Notes under the pieces: generated by a model
The model's database searches: none
What the model saw: the letters and a program-made list of their open reading frames with translations, nothing else
Told to the model about the DNA's origin: nothing
Shown: positions 34,381 through 42,157 of the stretch, piece after piece
Numbering within the stretch: the stretch's first letter is position 1
How the letters are laid out: each line of letters opens with the position of its first letter
Position numbers and translations under genes: made by a program
Assembly (NCBI GenBank): GCA_036787835.1
Contig: DAIQON010000001.1
Location: 186,001-250,000, forward strand
Length of the DNA stretch: 64,000 nt
Direction: 5' to 3'
Source of the DNA: DAIQON01 sp036787835
GTDB taxonomy: Bacteria; Patescibacteriota; Saccharimonadia; Saccharimonadales; UBA4665

Positions 34381-35847
34381 ATGTCTGCGGTCGAGCAACT
34401 CAGAGAACCAAGCACACAATACTATGGCGAAATAGATCATGATGTCCCCTTAGAGCTAGTTGAGGTAGGGGCGCTATTCCCTAATCTTGAACAAATTAGA
34501 GAAGGCTTTCGAGAAGATGGCCTGGCAATACTAGATGCTAATAGACGTCGTTTTGATGCAGGGGACTACGAGAGTGTTCCACTACCTATAGATGTACTTA
34601 GCACTGCGCGTCGACTGAGACAGATTAAGACTGAATTCGGAGAGCACAGCCCGCAGTATGCCGAAGGTTACCATGCTCTTTTTTGTGATTCGAGCACCAT
34701 GTTAGCTGAGACTCTAAGAACCAACCGTCCTGATATTTCTGAAAAGATATATCAGCCACTTGATCCAGAAGCAGGCGATTATACTTTTAATGGTGTTCAT
34801 ATTAACCCGGCCGTCATCAGCGGCCTAAGCCCATTGGCCGTAGGCTATGAACAGCCTATAAGGGTTGTTGACTACGTTAAACATCAAGTAAATAGATTAA
34901 TCGGCAATAGTTTGCTTGCTAGAAAAGGGATATCGACGATCAGCGTAAATGAGTGCCCCGATCAAACGATAGCAGACTTTCAACTTGACCCTAAGGCTAG
35001 CTATAGCAATTACGCCCCTAGGGTTCATAAACTTGTTCTTGAAGAATCAGAGTTTGATCAGCGCGGCAGAACTTATCAGCAGATTTCCTTACCCGGCCTC
35101 TATATTACGCATGAAGTTGTCGTAGAGTCGTTAAAGGAGGCTGAAGCTCTTGATAAACAACAATTCCCTGATAAGGAACATATTCGATCAATGCAGTTTA
35201 CGAACCAGGGTAAGCCAGCGTTGCTGCGCTTTACAGCACTACTAGATAAAAACGCCTCGATAGCTAGTGGACTGAACATTTTTATGGGCGAAGTAGTTGC
35301 CGAGGATCATCCTAAAAATTACGAAGAGGCAATCGAAGAGGCGACAGTACGTCGTCAATCATACGCAGAAAACGCTATGGCTGTAACTGAACTACAGATT
35401 GGACTTGAGGAACAAGAAACAGATAGTAGGTTAGCGTCATTAAAGCTAAGTGGATTCGTCAAAGAGATGATGTTCGAAGAATCAGTCAAAGACCCTACAA
35501 TCGCTATTGGTGTTTTTGATAATGCTACGGCTATAGGAGCCTACAAAATAAATGAGCTTCTAGCACTCGGCATGTACGAGGAAGCGAACAGCCTAAGTGT
35601 AATAGTATTAGCTAATGCGCCTGAGCCTTCCTCTTGCGGTGCAGGTAGCTGTGGGCTTGAAGCAGTAAGCCAATTTAGTAAAGAAGCTATTGAGGCTCGA
35701 AAGGCCGGATTCAACACAGACAAGATACTAAAAGATATAGTTAGAACTTGCCCAGATTGTCATTACAAGACGGTTATTTATGATTTGAAGAGTGGCAGTA
35801 AGCTTTGTATTAACCCTAAATGCGGCAAGAAAGAAAAGAAGAAATAA
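34381..35847 (+). CDS. Unrecognised 488-residue protein under cobalamin riboswitch control; C-terminal zinc ribbon
   Basis: I do not recognise this protein. No signal peptide or membrane segment is visible, so it is probably cytosolic. The first 400 residues are mixed alpha/beta, with an ISGLSPLAVGYEQPIRVVDYV region near 140 and a glycine-rich GVFDNATAIGAYKINELLALG region near 380. Cys419 and Cys424 form a SCGAGSCGLE motif, and Cys457, Cys460, Cys476, Cys481 a zinc ribbon (CPDC...CINPKC) before a Lys-rich tail. Zinc ribbons of this sort end class II ribonucleotide reductases, but the rest does not match NrdJ. The riboswitch implies a B12-related role: use, uptake, or a B12-independent alternative enzyme. 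Confidence 0.85.
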   Translation: MSAVEQLREPSTQYYGEIDHDVPLELVEVGALFPNLEQIREGFREDGLAILDANRRRFDAGDYESVPLPIDVLSTARRLRQIKTEFGEHSPQYAEGYHALFCDSSTMLAETLRTNRPDISEKIYQPLDPEAGDYTFNGVHINPAVISGLSPLAVGYEQPIRVVDYVKHQVNRLIGNSLLARKGISTISVNECPDQTIADFQLDPKASYSNYAPRVHKLVLEESEFDQRGRTYQQISLPGLYITHEVVVESLKEAEALDKQQFPDKEHIRSMQFTNQGKPALLRFTALLDKNASIASGLNIFMGEVVAEDHPKNYEEAIEEATVRRQSYAENAMAVTELQIGLEEQETDSRLASLKLSGFVKEMMFEESVKDPTIAIGVFDNATAIGAYKINELLALGMYEEANSLSVIVLANAPEPSSCGAGSCGLEAVSQFSKEAIEARKAGFNTDKILKDIVRTCPDCHYKTVIYDLKSGSKLCINPKCGKKEKKK

Positions 35848-35886
35848 TAAAGCTACTTTTCATCTCGAGGCAGCTATAATAGATAA

Positions 35887-36486
35887 ATGGTAAAAGCCAG
35901 TAAGCGTATCGGCATATATAGTGGCAGCTTTGACCCTATTCATCTAGGCCATATTACCTTTGCTCTCCAAGCTTATAAACTGGCTGATCTTGATGAGCTA
36001 TATTTTCTTCCCGAACGTCAACCGATCAATAAAAATGTTCAAGAACTGTTTGGGCACCGCGTAGCAATGGCCAAAAGAGCCATAAAACCTTATAAAAAGT
36101 TTAAACTGCTAGAACTAGACGAAAAGCATTTTTCGGTCGCCAAAACCCTTCCAAAATTACAGTCACGTTTCAAGAACGATCAACTTGTATTTTTGTTCGG
36201 CTCAGATATAGTTGCCAATCTAGCCAAATGGCCTGATTCAAAAAAACTACTAGGAAGTTCAGAATTAGTCATTGGCGTGCGCGACGGTGATACCCAAGAT
36301 GATTTACTAAAAATAACCAATAAATGGCCGGCGATGGGTGTTTTCTATATAGATAGTTATGCTCCGAAAGTAGCCTCTACTAAAATACGCTTAGCACTTA
36401 ATCACAGTAAAAAAGCTGACGGGCTTTTATCTAGTGTCTCCAAATATATACGAAAGAATTGGCTATATATTTCATTTCGTCAGTAA
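35887..36486 (+). CDS. nadD: NadD-like nicotinate-nucleotide adenylyltransferase
   Basis: 199 residues. The nucleotidyltransferase signature GSFDPIHLGH is at residues 13-22 and the C-terminal ISTTxxR-like motif is ASTKIR. FLFGSDIVANLAKWPDS replaces the usual GxDxxxxLxxW pattern in a conserved way. NadD adenylates nicotinate mononucleotide in NAD synthesis. TATAAT at 35875-35880 ends 6 bases before ATG, suggesting a leaderless mRNA. Other nucleotidyltransferases of this fold (e.g. CoaD-like) are less likely given length and motifs. Confidence 0.8.
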   Translation: MVKASKRIGIYSGSFDPIHLGHITFALQAYKLADLDELYFLPERQPINKNVQELFGHRVAMAKRAIKPYKKFKLLELDEKHFSVAKTLPKLQSRFKNDQLVFLFGSDIVANLAKWPDSKKLLGSSELVIGVRDGDTQDDLLKITNKWPAMGVFYIDSYAPKVASTKIRLALNHSKKADGLLSSVSKYIRKNWLYISFRQ

Positions 36487-36490
36487 ATGC

Positions 36491-36520
36491 TTGACAGTAC
36501 GTTTATGCTTTACGTACAAT
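36491..36520 (+). promoter_or_regulatory. Strong sigma70-type promoter
   Basis: TTGACA (36491-36496) and TACAAT (36515-36520) with an 18-base spacer, in the gap after the NadD-like gene. It points at a 30-codon frame at 36646 and at a transcript with a 9-bp hairpin. It lacks any larger gene downstream on this strand. Confidence 0.7.
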
Positions 36521-36597
36521 TAGACCATCTTAATGAAGCGCTAGAGTTTAAATGCAGGTGTTTCTTTAGAGACAAAAAATAAATTAAAAAAGTAAGT

Positions 36598-36623
36598 CTA
36601 TCTAGAAGGATATATCTAGATAG
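36598..36623 (+). other. Inverted repeat in the 5' leader of a small ORF
   Basis: CTATCTAGA (36598-36606) and TCTAGATAG (36615-36623) form a perfect 9-bp stem with an 8-base loop containing AGGA. It lies about 20 bases before the ATG at 36646 and may be a regulatory hairpin or an operator. Confidence 0.55.
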
Positions 36624-36645
36624 GTGAGGGTTATTAGAGGGTGTT

Positions 36646-36738
36646 ATGCCAATAAAAATCAAAATTATAAAGAGTTATAGCGAACGAGTACCGGTTCATA
36701 TTGAACTGCCATCTTGGCGTCAATTCCTTGAGTCCTAA
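36646..36738 (+). CDS. Possible 30-residue small protein
   Basis: A short basic frame (starts MPIKIKIIKSYSERV, ends SWRQFLES) with GAGGG 5 bases before the ATG, downstream of a strong promoter and a hairpin. No family recognised. It could be a small protein, a leader peptide or noise within an RNA gene. The promoter and ribosome binding site are the only support; codon use cannot be judged on 30 codons. Confidence 0.35.
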   Translation: MPIKIKIIKSYSERVPVHIELPSWRQFLES

Positions 36739-36756
36739 GGGGAGTAATAGTTTAAT

Positions 36757-37482
36757 CTACTGCTTTGATTGAGGCTGGTTTGTTGTGCTCGTTGAGGTGC
36801 TGGTAGAGGCCGCATTTTGGCCTGCCTTTTGAGCTATAGCGGCATCAATTACTGTTGAGAATGCTTGTACGGTGTTATTGGCTGTGAAAGTTTTGCCATC
36901 TATAAAGAAGGTAGGGGTGGCATTAATATTAAGGCTGGTGCCTGTGTTTTCGTCAGCAGTTATTAAGTTGTTAACCTGATCACTAGCATAGAGTTGTTCA
37001 AACTTTGCCTTATTTAAACCTAAGCTTACGGCGTCTTGGGCCAAAACTGGCTCTGGGTCACTAGCGCCAATCCACCCAGCCACACTGCCATTAGAGTTAT
37101 AGTATTCCTGGTTTTGCTGATACAGAAGATCATGCATTTGCCAGAACTTGCCCATAAGCCCCGCAGCTTCAGCAGCTCTTGCACCAGCAAAAGCGTTTTG
37201 GTGGATGCTGGTTAGCGGGAAGTTCCTAAACTGAAAAGTAATCCGATTGTAATACTTAGTAACAACTTGGCTTAGAGTCGATGCGTATTCTCCACAGTAA
37301 GGGCACTGGTAGTCGCCGTATTCAACTAGTACGACTCCTGATTTGCCTAGCCCAATTAGATGACTAGTTGGCTTAGAAGAGTTACTGGAACTGCTCCCAG
37401 GAGAGTTATTGCCTGTTAAAGTGAATATTCCCACCAGAACAACAACGATAGCTATAACTATCAACCAGAATTGCTTAGACAT
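36757..37482 (-). CDS. DsbA-like thiol-disulfide oxidoreductase, membrane-anchored
   Basis: 241 residues. An N-terminal membrane anchor (residues 5-23) and a Ser-rich linker precede a thioredoxin-fold DsbA domain. The active site is Cys60-Pro-Tyr-Cys63 in VEYGDYQCPYCGEY, and the cis-Pro loop is NINATPTFFIDGKTF near residue 205. It should oxidise or isomerise disulfides in exported proteins, which fits the Cys-containing secreted proteins in the window. A Gln/Ser/Thr-rich tail ends the protein. Monocistronic by position. Confidence 0.92.
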   Translation of the reverse strand: MSKQFWLIVIAIVVVLVGIFTLTGNNSPGSSSSNSSKPTSHLIGLGKSGVVLVEYGDYQCPYCGEYASTLSQVVTKYYNRITFQFRNFPLTSIHQNAFAGARAAEAAGLMGKFWQMHDLLYQQNQEYYNSNGSVAGWIGASDPEPVLAQDAVSLGLNKAKFEQLYASDQVNNLITADENTGTSLNINATPTFFIDGKTFTANNTVQAFSTVIDAAIAQKAGQNAASTSTSTSTTNQPQSKQ

Positions 37483-37612
37483 AATTTTCCTGTTTCTCCT
37501 AAAGTTACTTACATGAATTATACATTATATAGATTGTCATCGTACACTACTGCAAAAGCGCTGATTAAACGTCCTTTAAATATGAGGCCTAACAGTATAA
37601 GCTAAAAAGGTA

Positions 37613-38647
37613 ATGCTAGATTTTTTCTTTATTATTATCCTTCTAGGGCTTGTACTTTTGGCCATAGAACTAAGAAAAACATATCACGAAATACCTAAGA
37701 AAGAGCTTAAGTATAGGGCGATCCATGGGGACATGATTGCCGAAAAACTATATCGAGCTGCTGCCTACGACTATACCCTGGATTCATTTCTCTGGTTGGT
37801 GATCATTATTTGTGGCGCTGCCAGCCTAGTTCTAATTAACAAGATTGCTCCTCTTTGGCTCGGCTTCATTGTTATTGCACTTCTTTTGTGGCTGGCCTTC
37901 ACTTGGTTGCCTAGATCAAAAGTATCAGGCTTCAGCACAAAATTAGTCGTTATGGTCACGCCGGTGGTGGCCTGGATCCTAAACTACTATCACCCCATAG
38001 CCAGGCGAGTATCAATTTGGACAAAGTCTGGTAACAAAAAGCAGACCCATACACGCGTCTATGACAAAAAGGGATTAAATGAACTGATTGAGAAACAGAA
38101 GAAACAAGACGATAATCGGATTGCCGAACAAGAGCTGGAGATTATTAAGCGTAGTATGAAGTTATCCGAAACAAAGGTCAGTGAGGTATGTCTGCCCTGG
38201 TCTAAGGTAGTTACTGTTAGTTCGAATGATTCAATTGGTCCAGTTTTACTCGATGAGCTACATAAATCAGGTCAAGATCTTATCCCGGTAACCGACGCCG
38301 AAGAACCAGAGAAGCTAGTCGGAGTATTAAACTTAAACAAGCTAGATATTGGCAACACTGGGCTTGTAAGTAAGGCAATGGAGAGCCCGGTTTACTACAT
38401 AAATGAGCAGGACGATTTATCTATGGCACTGAAAACCTTTGCCACTATTAACACCTCGTTATTTGTTGTTACTGATGACAAAGAAGATCTAATCGGCATG
38501 TTAAAGTTTGATCACATTATCGAAGAGTTGGTTGGTCATATACCTGGCGACGACTTTGAACAATATAGTTCAATTGATTTTGTTGCCAGTAAATATAAAC
38601 AAAAAGTTGAGCCAGAAATTGATCCTGAGGACGAAGAAAATCAGTAG
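37613..38647 (+). CDS. CBS-pair membrane protein, CorC/CNNM-like
   Basis: 344 residues. The N-terminus has membrane segments near residues 2-16, 60-77, 80-98 and 110-125, similar in layout to DUF21 of CNNM/CorC proteins but short. A charged linker leads to two CBS domains (about 195-255 and 258-315) with the VCLPWSKVVTVSSNDSIG start typical of this family. An acidic tail follows. Such proteins take part in Mg2+ or Co2+ transport or homeostasis. The C-terminal CorC_HlyC domain is missing. Confidence 0.7.
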   Translation: MLDFFFIIILLGLVLLAIELRKTYHEIPKKELKYRAIHGDMIAEKLYRAAAYDYTLDSFLWLVIIICGAASLVLINKIAPLWLGFIVIALLLWLAFTWLPRSKVSGFSTKLVVMVTPVVAWILNYYHPIARRVSIWTKSGNKKQTHTRVYDKKGLNELIEKQKKQDDNRIAEQELEIIKRSMKLSETKVSEVCLPWSKVVTVSSNDSIGPVLLDELHKSGQDLIPVTDAEEPEKLVGVLNLNKLDIGNTGLVSKAMESPVYYINEQDDLSMALKTFATINTSLFVVTDDKEDLIGMLKFDHIIEELVGHIPGDDFEQYSSIDFVASKYKQKVEPEIDPEDEENQ

Positions 38648-38772
38648 GAGCCCGTTCTATAAGTGTTAGTCTGACCTGAACTAGGGTAAAATGATGCTAG
38701 AATATAGCTTGATAGTTTTTATATTAAATACTACAAATTATTTCTAGAAACTAACTGCAAAAGAATATACTC

Positions 38773-40527
38773 ATGCGAACACTTTCACTAAATGCTAACC
38801 AATCTATTGGCCAAAAGATCGAGGTTAAAGGTTGGGTTCAAACTCGGCGAGATCACGGTGGATTAATATTCATTGATCTTAGAGATCATTTAGGTACCAT
38901 CCAACTGGTTATAAACCCAGAGCATAATGAGGCTTTTAAGCTTGCCGAACACTTACGAGATGAGTTCGTCATTGCTGCCGAGGGAGTAGTTAAGCAGCGA
39001 AGCCCAGAACTTGCAAACCCTAAACTAGAGACCGGGAATATAGAGGTTGTTGTTGAGGATCTAAAGCTACTTAATAAAGCCAACGCCTTGCCAATCCAAA
39101 TATTCTCCGAAGCCCAAGCGGGTGAAGAGCTAAGGTTTAAATACCGATACCTAGATCTAAGACGACCAGTAGCCCAGGACATACTAAGGAAGCGAGCAAA
39201 ATACTACAACACCCTTCGTACTTATATGGAAGACAATGAATTTATAGAGGTTACAACACCGATTTTGGCCAACTCAAGTCCAGAAGGGGCAAGAGATTTC
39301 TTGGTACCATCTAGGGTTCATCCAGGCAAATTTTATGCTCTTCCCCAAGCTCCACAGCAGTTCAAACAGCTTTTAATGGTCGGTGGTGTCCCTAGGTATT
39401 ATCAGATTGCAACCTGTTTCCGGGACGAAGACCCAAGAGCCGATAGATTATATGGCGATTTTTACCAACTCGATCTAGAAATGGCATTTGTTGATGACGG
39501 TGAAGAAGTTCGTAGGACAATGGAACCACTCATCAAACAATTAGTTGAACAGTTTGCAGGTAAGAAACTGTTGAGCCAGGATATTCCAAGGCTTTCGTAT
39601 AGTGAATCAATGGATAGATTTGGTACAGATAAGCCTGATCTAAGATTTGAAATGGAGCTCGTTGACCTTACCAGTGAACTGGCCCAAAGCGAATTCTCGG
39701 TCTTTAGCTCGGCTGTCAAAGGCGGTGGAGTGGTGAAAGCAATTTGTGTTAAGACCGGTGCCAGTTTTAGTCGTTCACAGATAGATAAATATACCGAGAT
39801 TGCCAAGAGTGAGGGAGCCAAAGGACTCGCCTATATTAGTCTTCAAGAGCAGCAACTAAAATCTCCAATACTCAAGTTCCTAAGTGAAGAAGAACAAAAC
39901 GTCATTAAATCCAAAGTCGGATTAGAAGAAGGCGATATTGTTTTCTTTGGTGCCGACAGCAAAGCGATCGTAAACAAAACTCTTGGACGACTGCGTAATG
40001 AATTTGCTGAGGAGCTTAAGCTAAAAGATCCAGATACGGTAGCTCTCGTATGGGTTGTCGACTTCCCATTTTACGAATATGACAATAAGACTAAGAAGCT
40101 AGATTTTGGTCATAACCCATTCTCAATGCCTCTAGGTGGAGTCGAAGCACTGAAGGCCGAAGACAAAACCTCGATAATCGCCGATCAATTCGATATGGTT
40201 ATGAATGGCTACGAGATTTGTTCTGGCGCAGTAAGAAACCACAATCCAGAAGTTATGTACCAAGTATTTGAAACACTTGGCTACGATAAACATTACGTAG
40301 ATAGCAAATTTGGTGCGATGATTAATGCCTTTAAGTTTGGTGCTCCACCACATGCAGGTTGCGCCTTTGGTCTAGATAGAATCTTTATGGTACTAATTGG
40401 TGAAGATAACATTAGAGAAGTAGTGGCCTTCCCAAAAAACGGATCAGGCGTAGACACAATGATGAATTCGCCAAGCGAAGTTGAACCAGCTCAACTCAAA
40501 GAGCTAAACATCCGAACGAATATCTAG
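38773..40527 (+). CDS. aspS: Aspartyl-tRNA synthetase
   Basis: 584 residues, a bacterial-type class II enzyme. The N-terminal OB-fold anticodon domain starts VKGWVQTRRDHGGLIFIDLRD; class II motif 2 is FRDEDPRADR near residue 217 and motif 3 is GCAFGLDRIFMVL near residue 535. A GAD insertion domain lies between. Whether it also charges tRNA-Asn cannot be told here. It stands alone, convergent with the AlkA-like gene. Confidence 0.96.
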   Translation: MRTLSLNANQSIGQKIEVKGWVQTRRDHGGLIFIDLRDHLGTIQLVINPEHNEAFKLAEHLRDEFVIAAEGVVKQRSPELANPKLETGNIEVVVEDLKLLNKANALPIQIFSEAQAGEELRFKYRYLDLRRPVAQDILRKRAKYYNTLRTYMEDNEFIEVTTPILANSSPEGARDFLVPSRVHPGKFYALPQAPQQFKQLLMVGGVPRYYQIATCFRDEDPRADRLYGDFYQLDLEMAFVDDGEEVRRTMEPLIKQLVEQFAGKKLLSQDIPRLSYSESMDRFGTDKPDLRFEMELVDLTSELAQSEFSVFSSAVKGGGVVKAICVKTGASFSRSQIDKYTEIAKSEGAKGLAYISLQEQQLKSPILKFLSEEEQNVIKSKVGLEEGDIVFFGADSKAIVNKTLGRLRNEFAEELKLKDPDTVALVWVVDFPFYEYDNKTKKLDFGHNPFSMPLGGVEALKAEDKTSIIADQFDMVMNGYEICSGAVRNHNPEVMYQVFETLGYDKHYVDSKFGAMINAFKFGAPPHAGCAFGLDRIFMVLIGEDNIREVVAFPKNGSGVDTMMNSPSEVEPAQLKELNIRTNI

Positions 40528-40530
40528 ATA

Positions 40531-41178
40531 CTATTTATTGTTTAGCGATTGCCAGATATACCAGCTGGCTACTGAGTTGTAGGGTGACCATTTATTAGTC
40601 TTACTTAGCTCCATCAAAGCCTCTTGTTCGGGTAATTCGCTTAGTCCATATAGTATTGAAGCACCACGTCTAATTCCTAAGTCTCCATAGGGGAGTACAT
40701 TTAGCCTGCCCATACAAAAAATTAAGAACATATGACTCGACCACAGACCGATGCCCTTTACTTTAATTAACTCATCGATTATTAGCTGATCATCTAAATG
40801 GCTTATTTTATCTATTTCCAGTTCATTGGAAGATATTTTTTGACTTAAGTCTTTAACATAGTTTACTTTTGCGTTGCTAAGACCCGCCGCTCGTAGTTCC
40901 TCGTGATCTCTATCCAGTATTTGCTCTGGTGTAGGTAGGCCTTCACCAAAAAGAGCCAGGAATCTAGCAAATATTGTGCTAGCAGCCTTTACACTTAACT
41001 GCTGAGAAACTATAGCTCTTAGTAGGGCACCGTAGTAGTCTTTGTGCGGTTCTAGCTTGCAAGGGCCAAATCTTTCAATAAGATCTGCCATGACCGGATC
41101 AACTGTAGCCAAATATTGCTCTGCCTTAGCTAGATTATCTTTTGAGGCAATTTGTAGCTCGCTGTCCTTTGAGTCCAT
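40531..41178 (-). CDS. DNA-3-methyladenine glycosylase, AlkA-like (HhH-GPD)
   Basis: 215 residues. The helix-hairpin-helix (LIKVKGIGLWSSHMFLIF) and the following catalytic Asp in LPYGDLGIRRG are characteristic of AlkA-type glycosylases, and the N-terminal RAIVSQQLSVKAASTIFARF is the matching helix. It excises alkylated bases in base excision repair. The protein lacks the N-terminal beta domain of E. coli AlkA, like yeast MAG-type enzymes. It ends 3 bases from aspS, convergent. Confidence 0.92.
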   Translation of the reverse strand: MDSKDSELQIASKDNLAKAEQYLATVDPVMADLIERFGPCKLEPHKDYYGALLRAIVSQQLSVKAASTIFARFLALFGEGLPTPEQILDRDHEELRAAGLSNAKVNYVKDLSQKISSNELEIDKISHLDDQLIIDELIKVKGIGLWSSHMFLIFCMGRLNVLPYGDLGIRRGASILYGLSELPEQEALMELSKTNKWSPYNSVASWYIWQSLNNK

Positions 41179-41253
41179 ATATAGCCAGTATATCCTAGGT
41201 CGAAAACAGACTATACAGCTAAAATTTAGCTAGCAGGGTGTAAAATTTAAATT

Positions 41254-42081
41254 ATGGATAATTCTAATGATTTAGATATGACTCCACCTACAGAGAGCAA
41301 AAACCAGTTCAACGAACTGCCGATTAAGGATTTTAGTTATGTCAATAATCCTGACCCTTCTCTGAAACCTCCCAAAAATAGACCAGCCAAATACCTGCTT
41401 ATACTTTTACTTCTAGTACTGGTTATTGGTGGAGCACTTGCTTACAAACTGGTCAATGATCATAAATCCAAATCCAAAGTTACTAAGACTACAACAAGCC
41501 AAAGCTCAGCCCAATCAACTTCCAGTATTGGCGGCCCAACCACCAGTTATACCTCGACAGCATTTAGCCTCAGCGTAAACTATCCAAAGTCATGGGTCGT
41601 AAACTCAAGTAACTCAACTAGTCTAAGTTTTACGTCTCCATCTACAACCTTAAAATCTGATTTGGGCAAACGCACAAATGCCAAAGTAATACTAACGGTT
41701 GTGCCAATGGGCCAACTACAGTCACAGATTGCATCTAACGCGACTGTGGCAGTCTTACCGTCGCAGTTGTTCACCTACACCAATCCAACACCGAGCCAAG
41801 CAGCCCAAGCCTACTTAAGCTTCTTCCAGTACCCATCGACTAACGTAATCGGTGGAATGGACGCAATCTATATAACAGGGAATCTTGGGTACGTAAAAAC
41901 GCAAACCGTAGTAGCAAATGACATAGCTAGTCTTAACCCACTTGTTTATATAACCTTCGTCCAGTGTTTGAATCAGACGTGTAGCCAAACCAAACCGCTA
42001 ACTATTATTTCGAGCATGTGGAACGACAAAACTTTTCAGAGCCCAATCCTGAATATGGTTGAATCATTCTCCTTCACCTAA
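41254..42081 (+). CDS. Single-pass membrane protein with PsbP-like exported domain
   Basis: 275 residues, function not recognised. A cytosolic segment (1-45, Pro-rich near the end) leads to one membrane segment (46-64), a Ser/Thr/Gln linker (75-100), and an exported domain starting with TSTAFSLSVNYPKSWVVNSS, similar in layout to the protein at 33454. Two cysteines near the C-terminus (CLNQTC) may form a disulfide. A TAAAAT hexamer ends 7 bases before ATG. Possibly a paralogue family of envelope proteins. Confidence 0.6.
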   Translation: MDNSNDLDMTPPTESKNQFNELPIKDFSYVNNPDPSLKPPKNRPAKYLLILLLLVLVIGGALAYKLVNDHKSKSKVTKTTTSQSSAQSTSSIGGPTTSYTSTAFSLSVNYPKSWVVNSSNSTSLSFTSPSTTLKSDLGKRTNAKVILTVVPMGQLQSQIASNATVAVLPSQLFTYTNPTPSQAAQAYLSFFQYPSTNVIGGMDAIYITGNLGYVKTQTVVANDIASLNPLVYITFVQCLNQTCSQTKPLTIISSMWNDKTFQSPILNMVESFSFT

Positions 42082-42157
42082 AGCAAAATAGTCTTAAAAA
42101 GCGCGAAAAAGCATAAACTTTGTTAGAATCATAAGTGACGACCGTAAAAGACTTATC

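Noticed and set aside
39462..39821. 119-codon minus-strand frame inside aspS
   Set aside because: Antisense shadow of aspS with low-complexity Ser/Leu composition.
41217..41231. Palindrome AGCTAAAATTTAGCT before the 41254 gene
   Set aside because: Short AT-rich palindrome that may be chance; no T run for a terminator and no paired sites for an operator.
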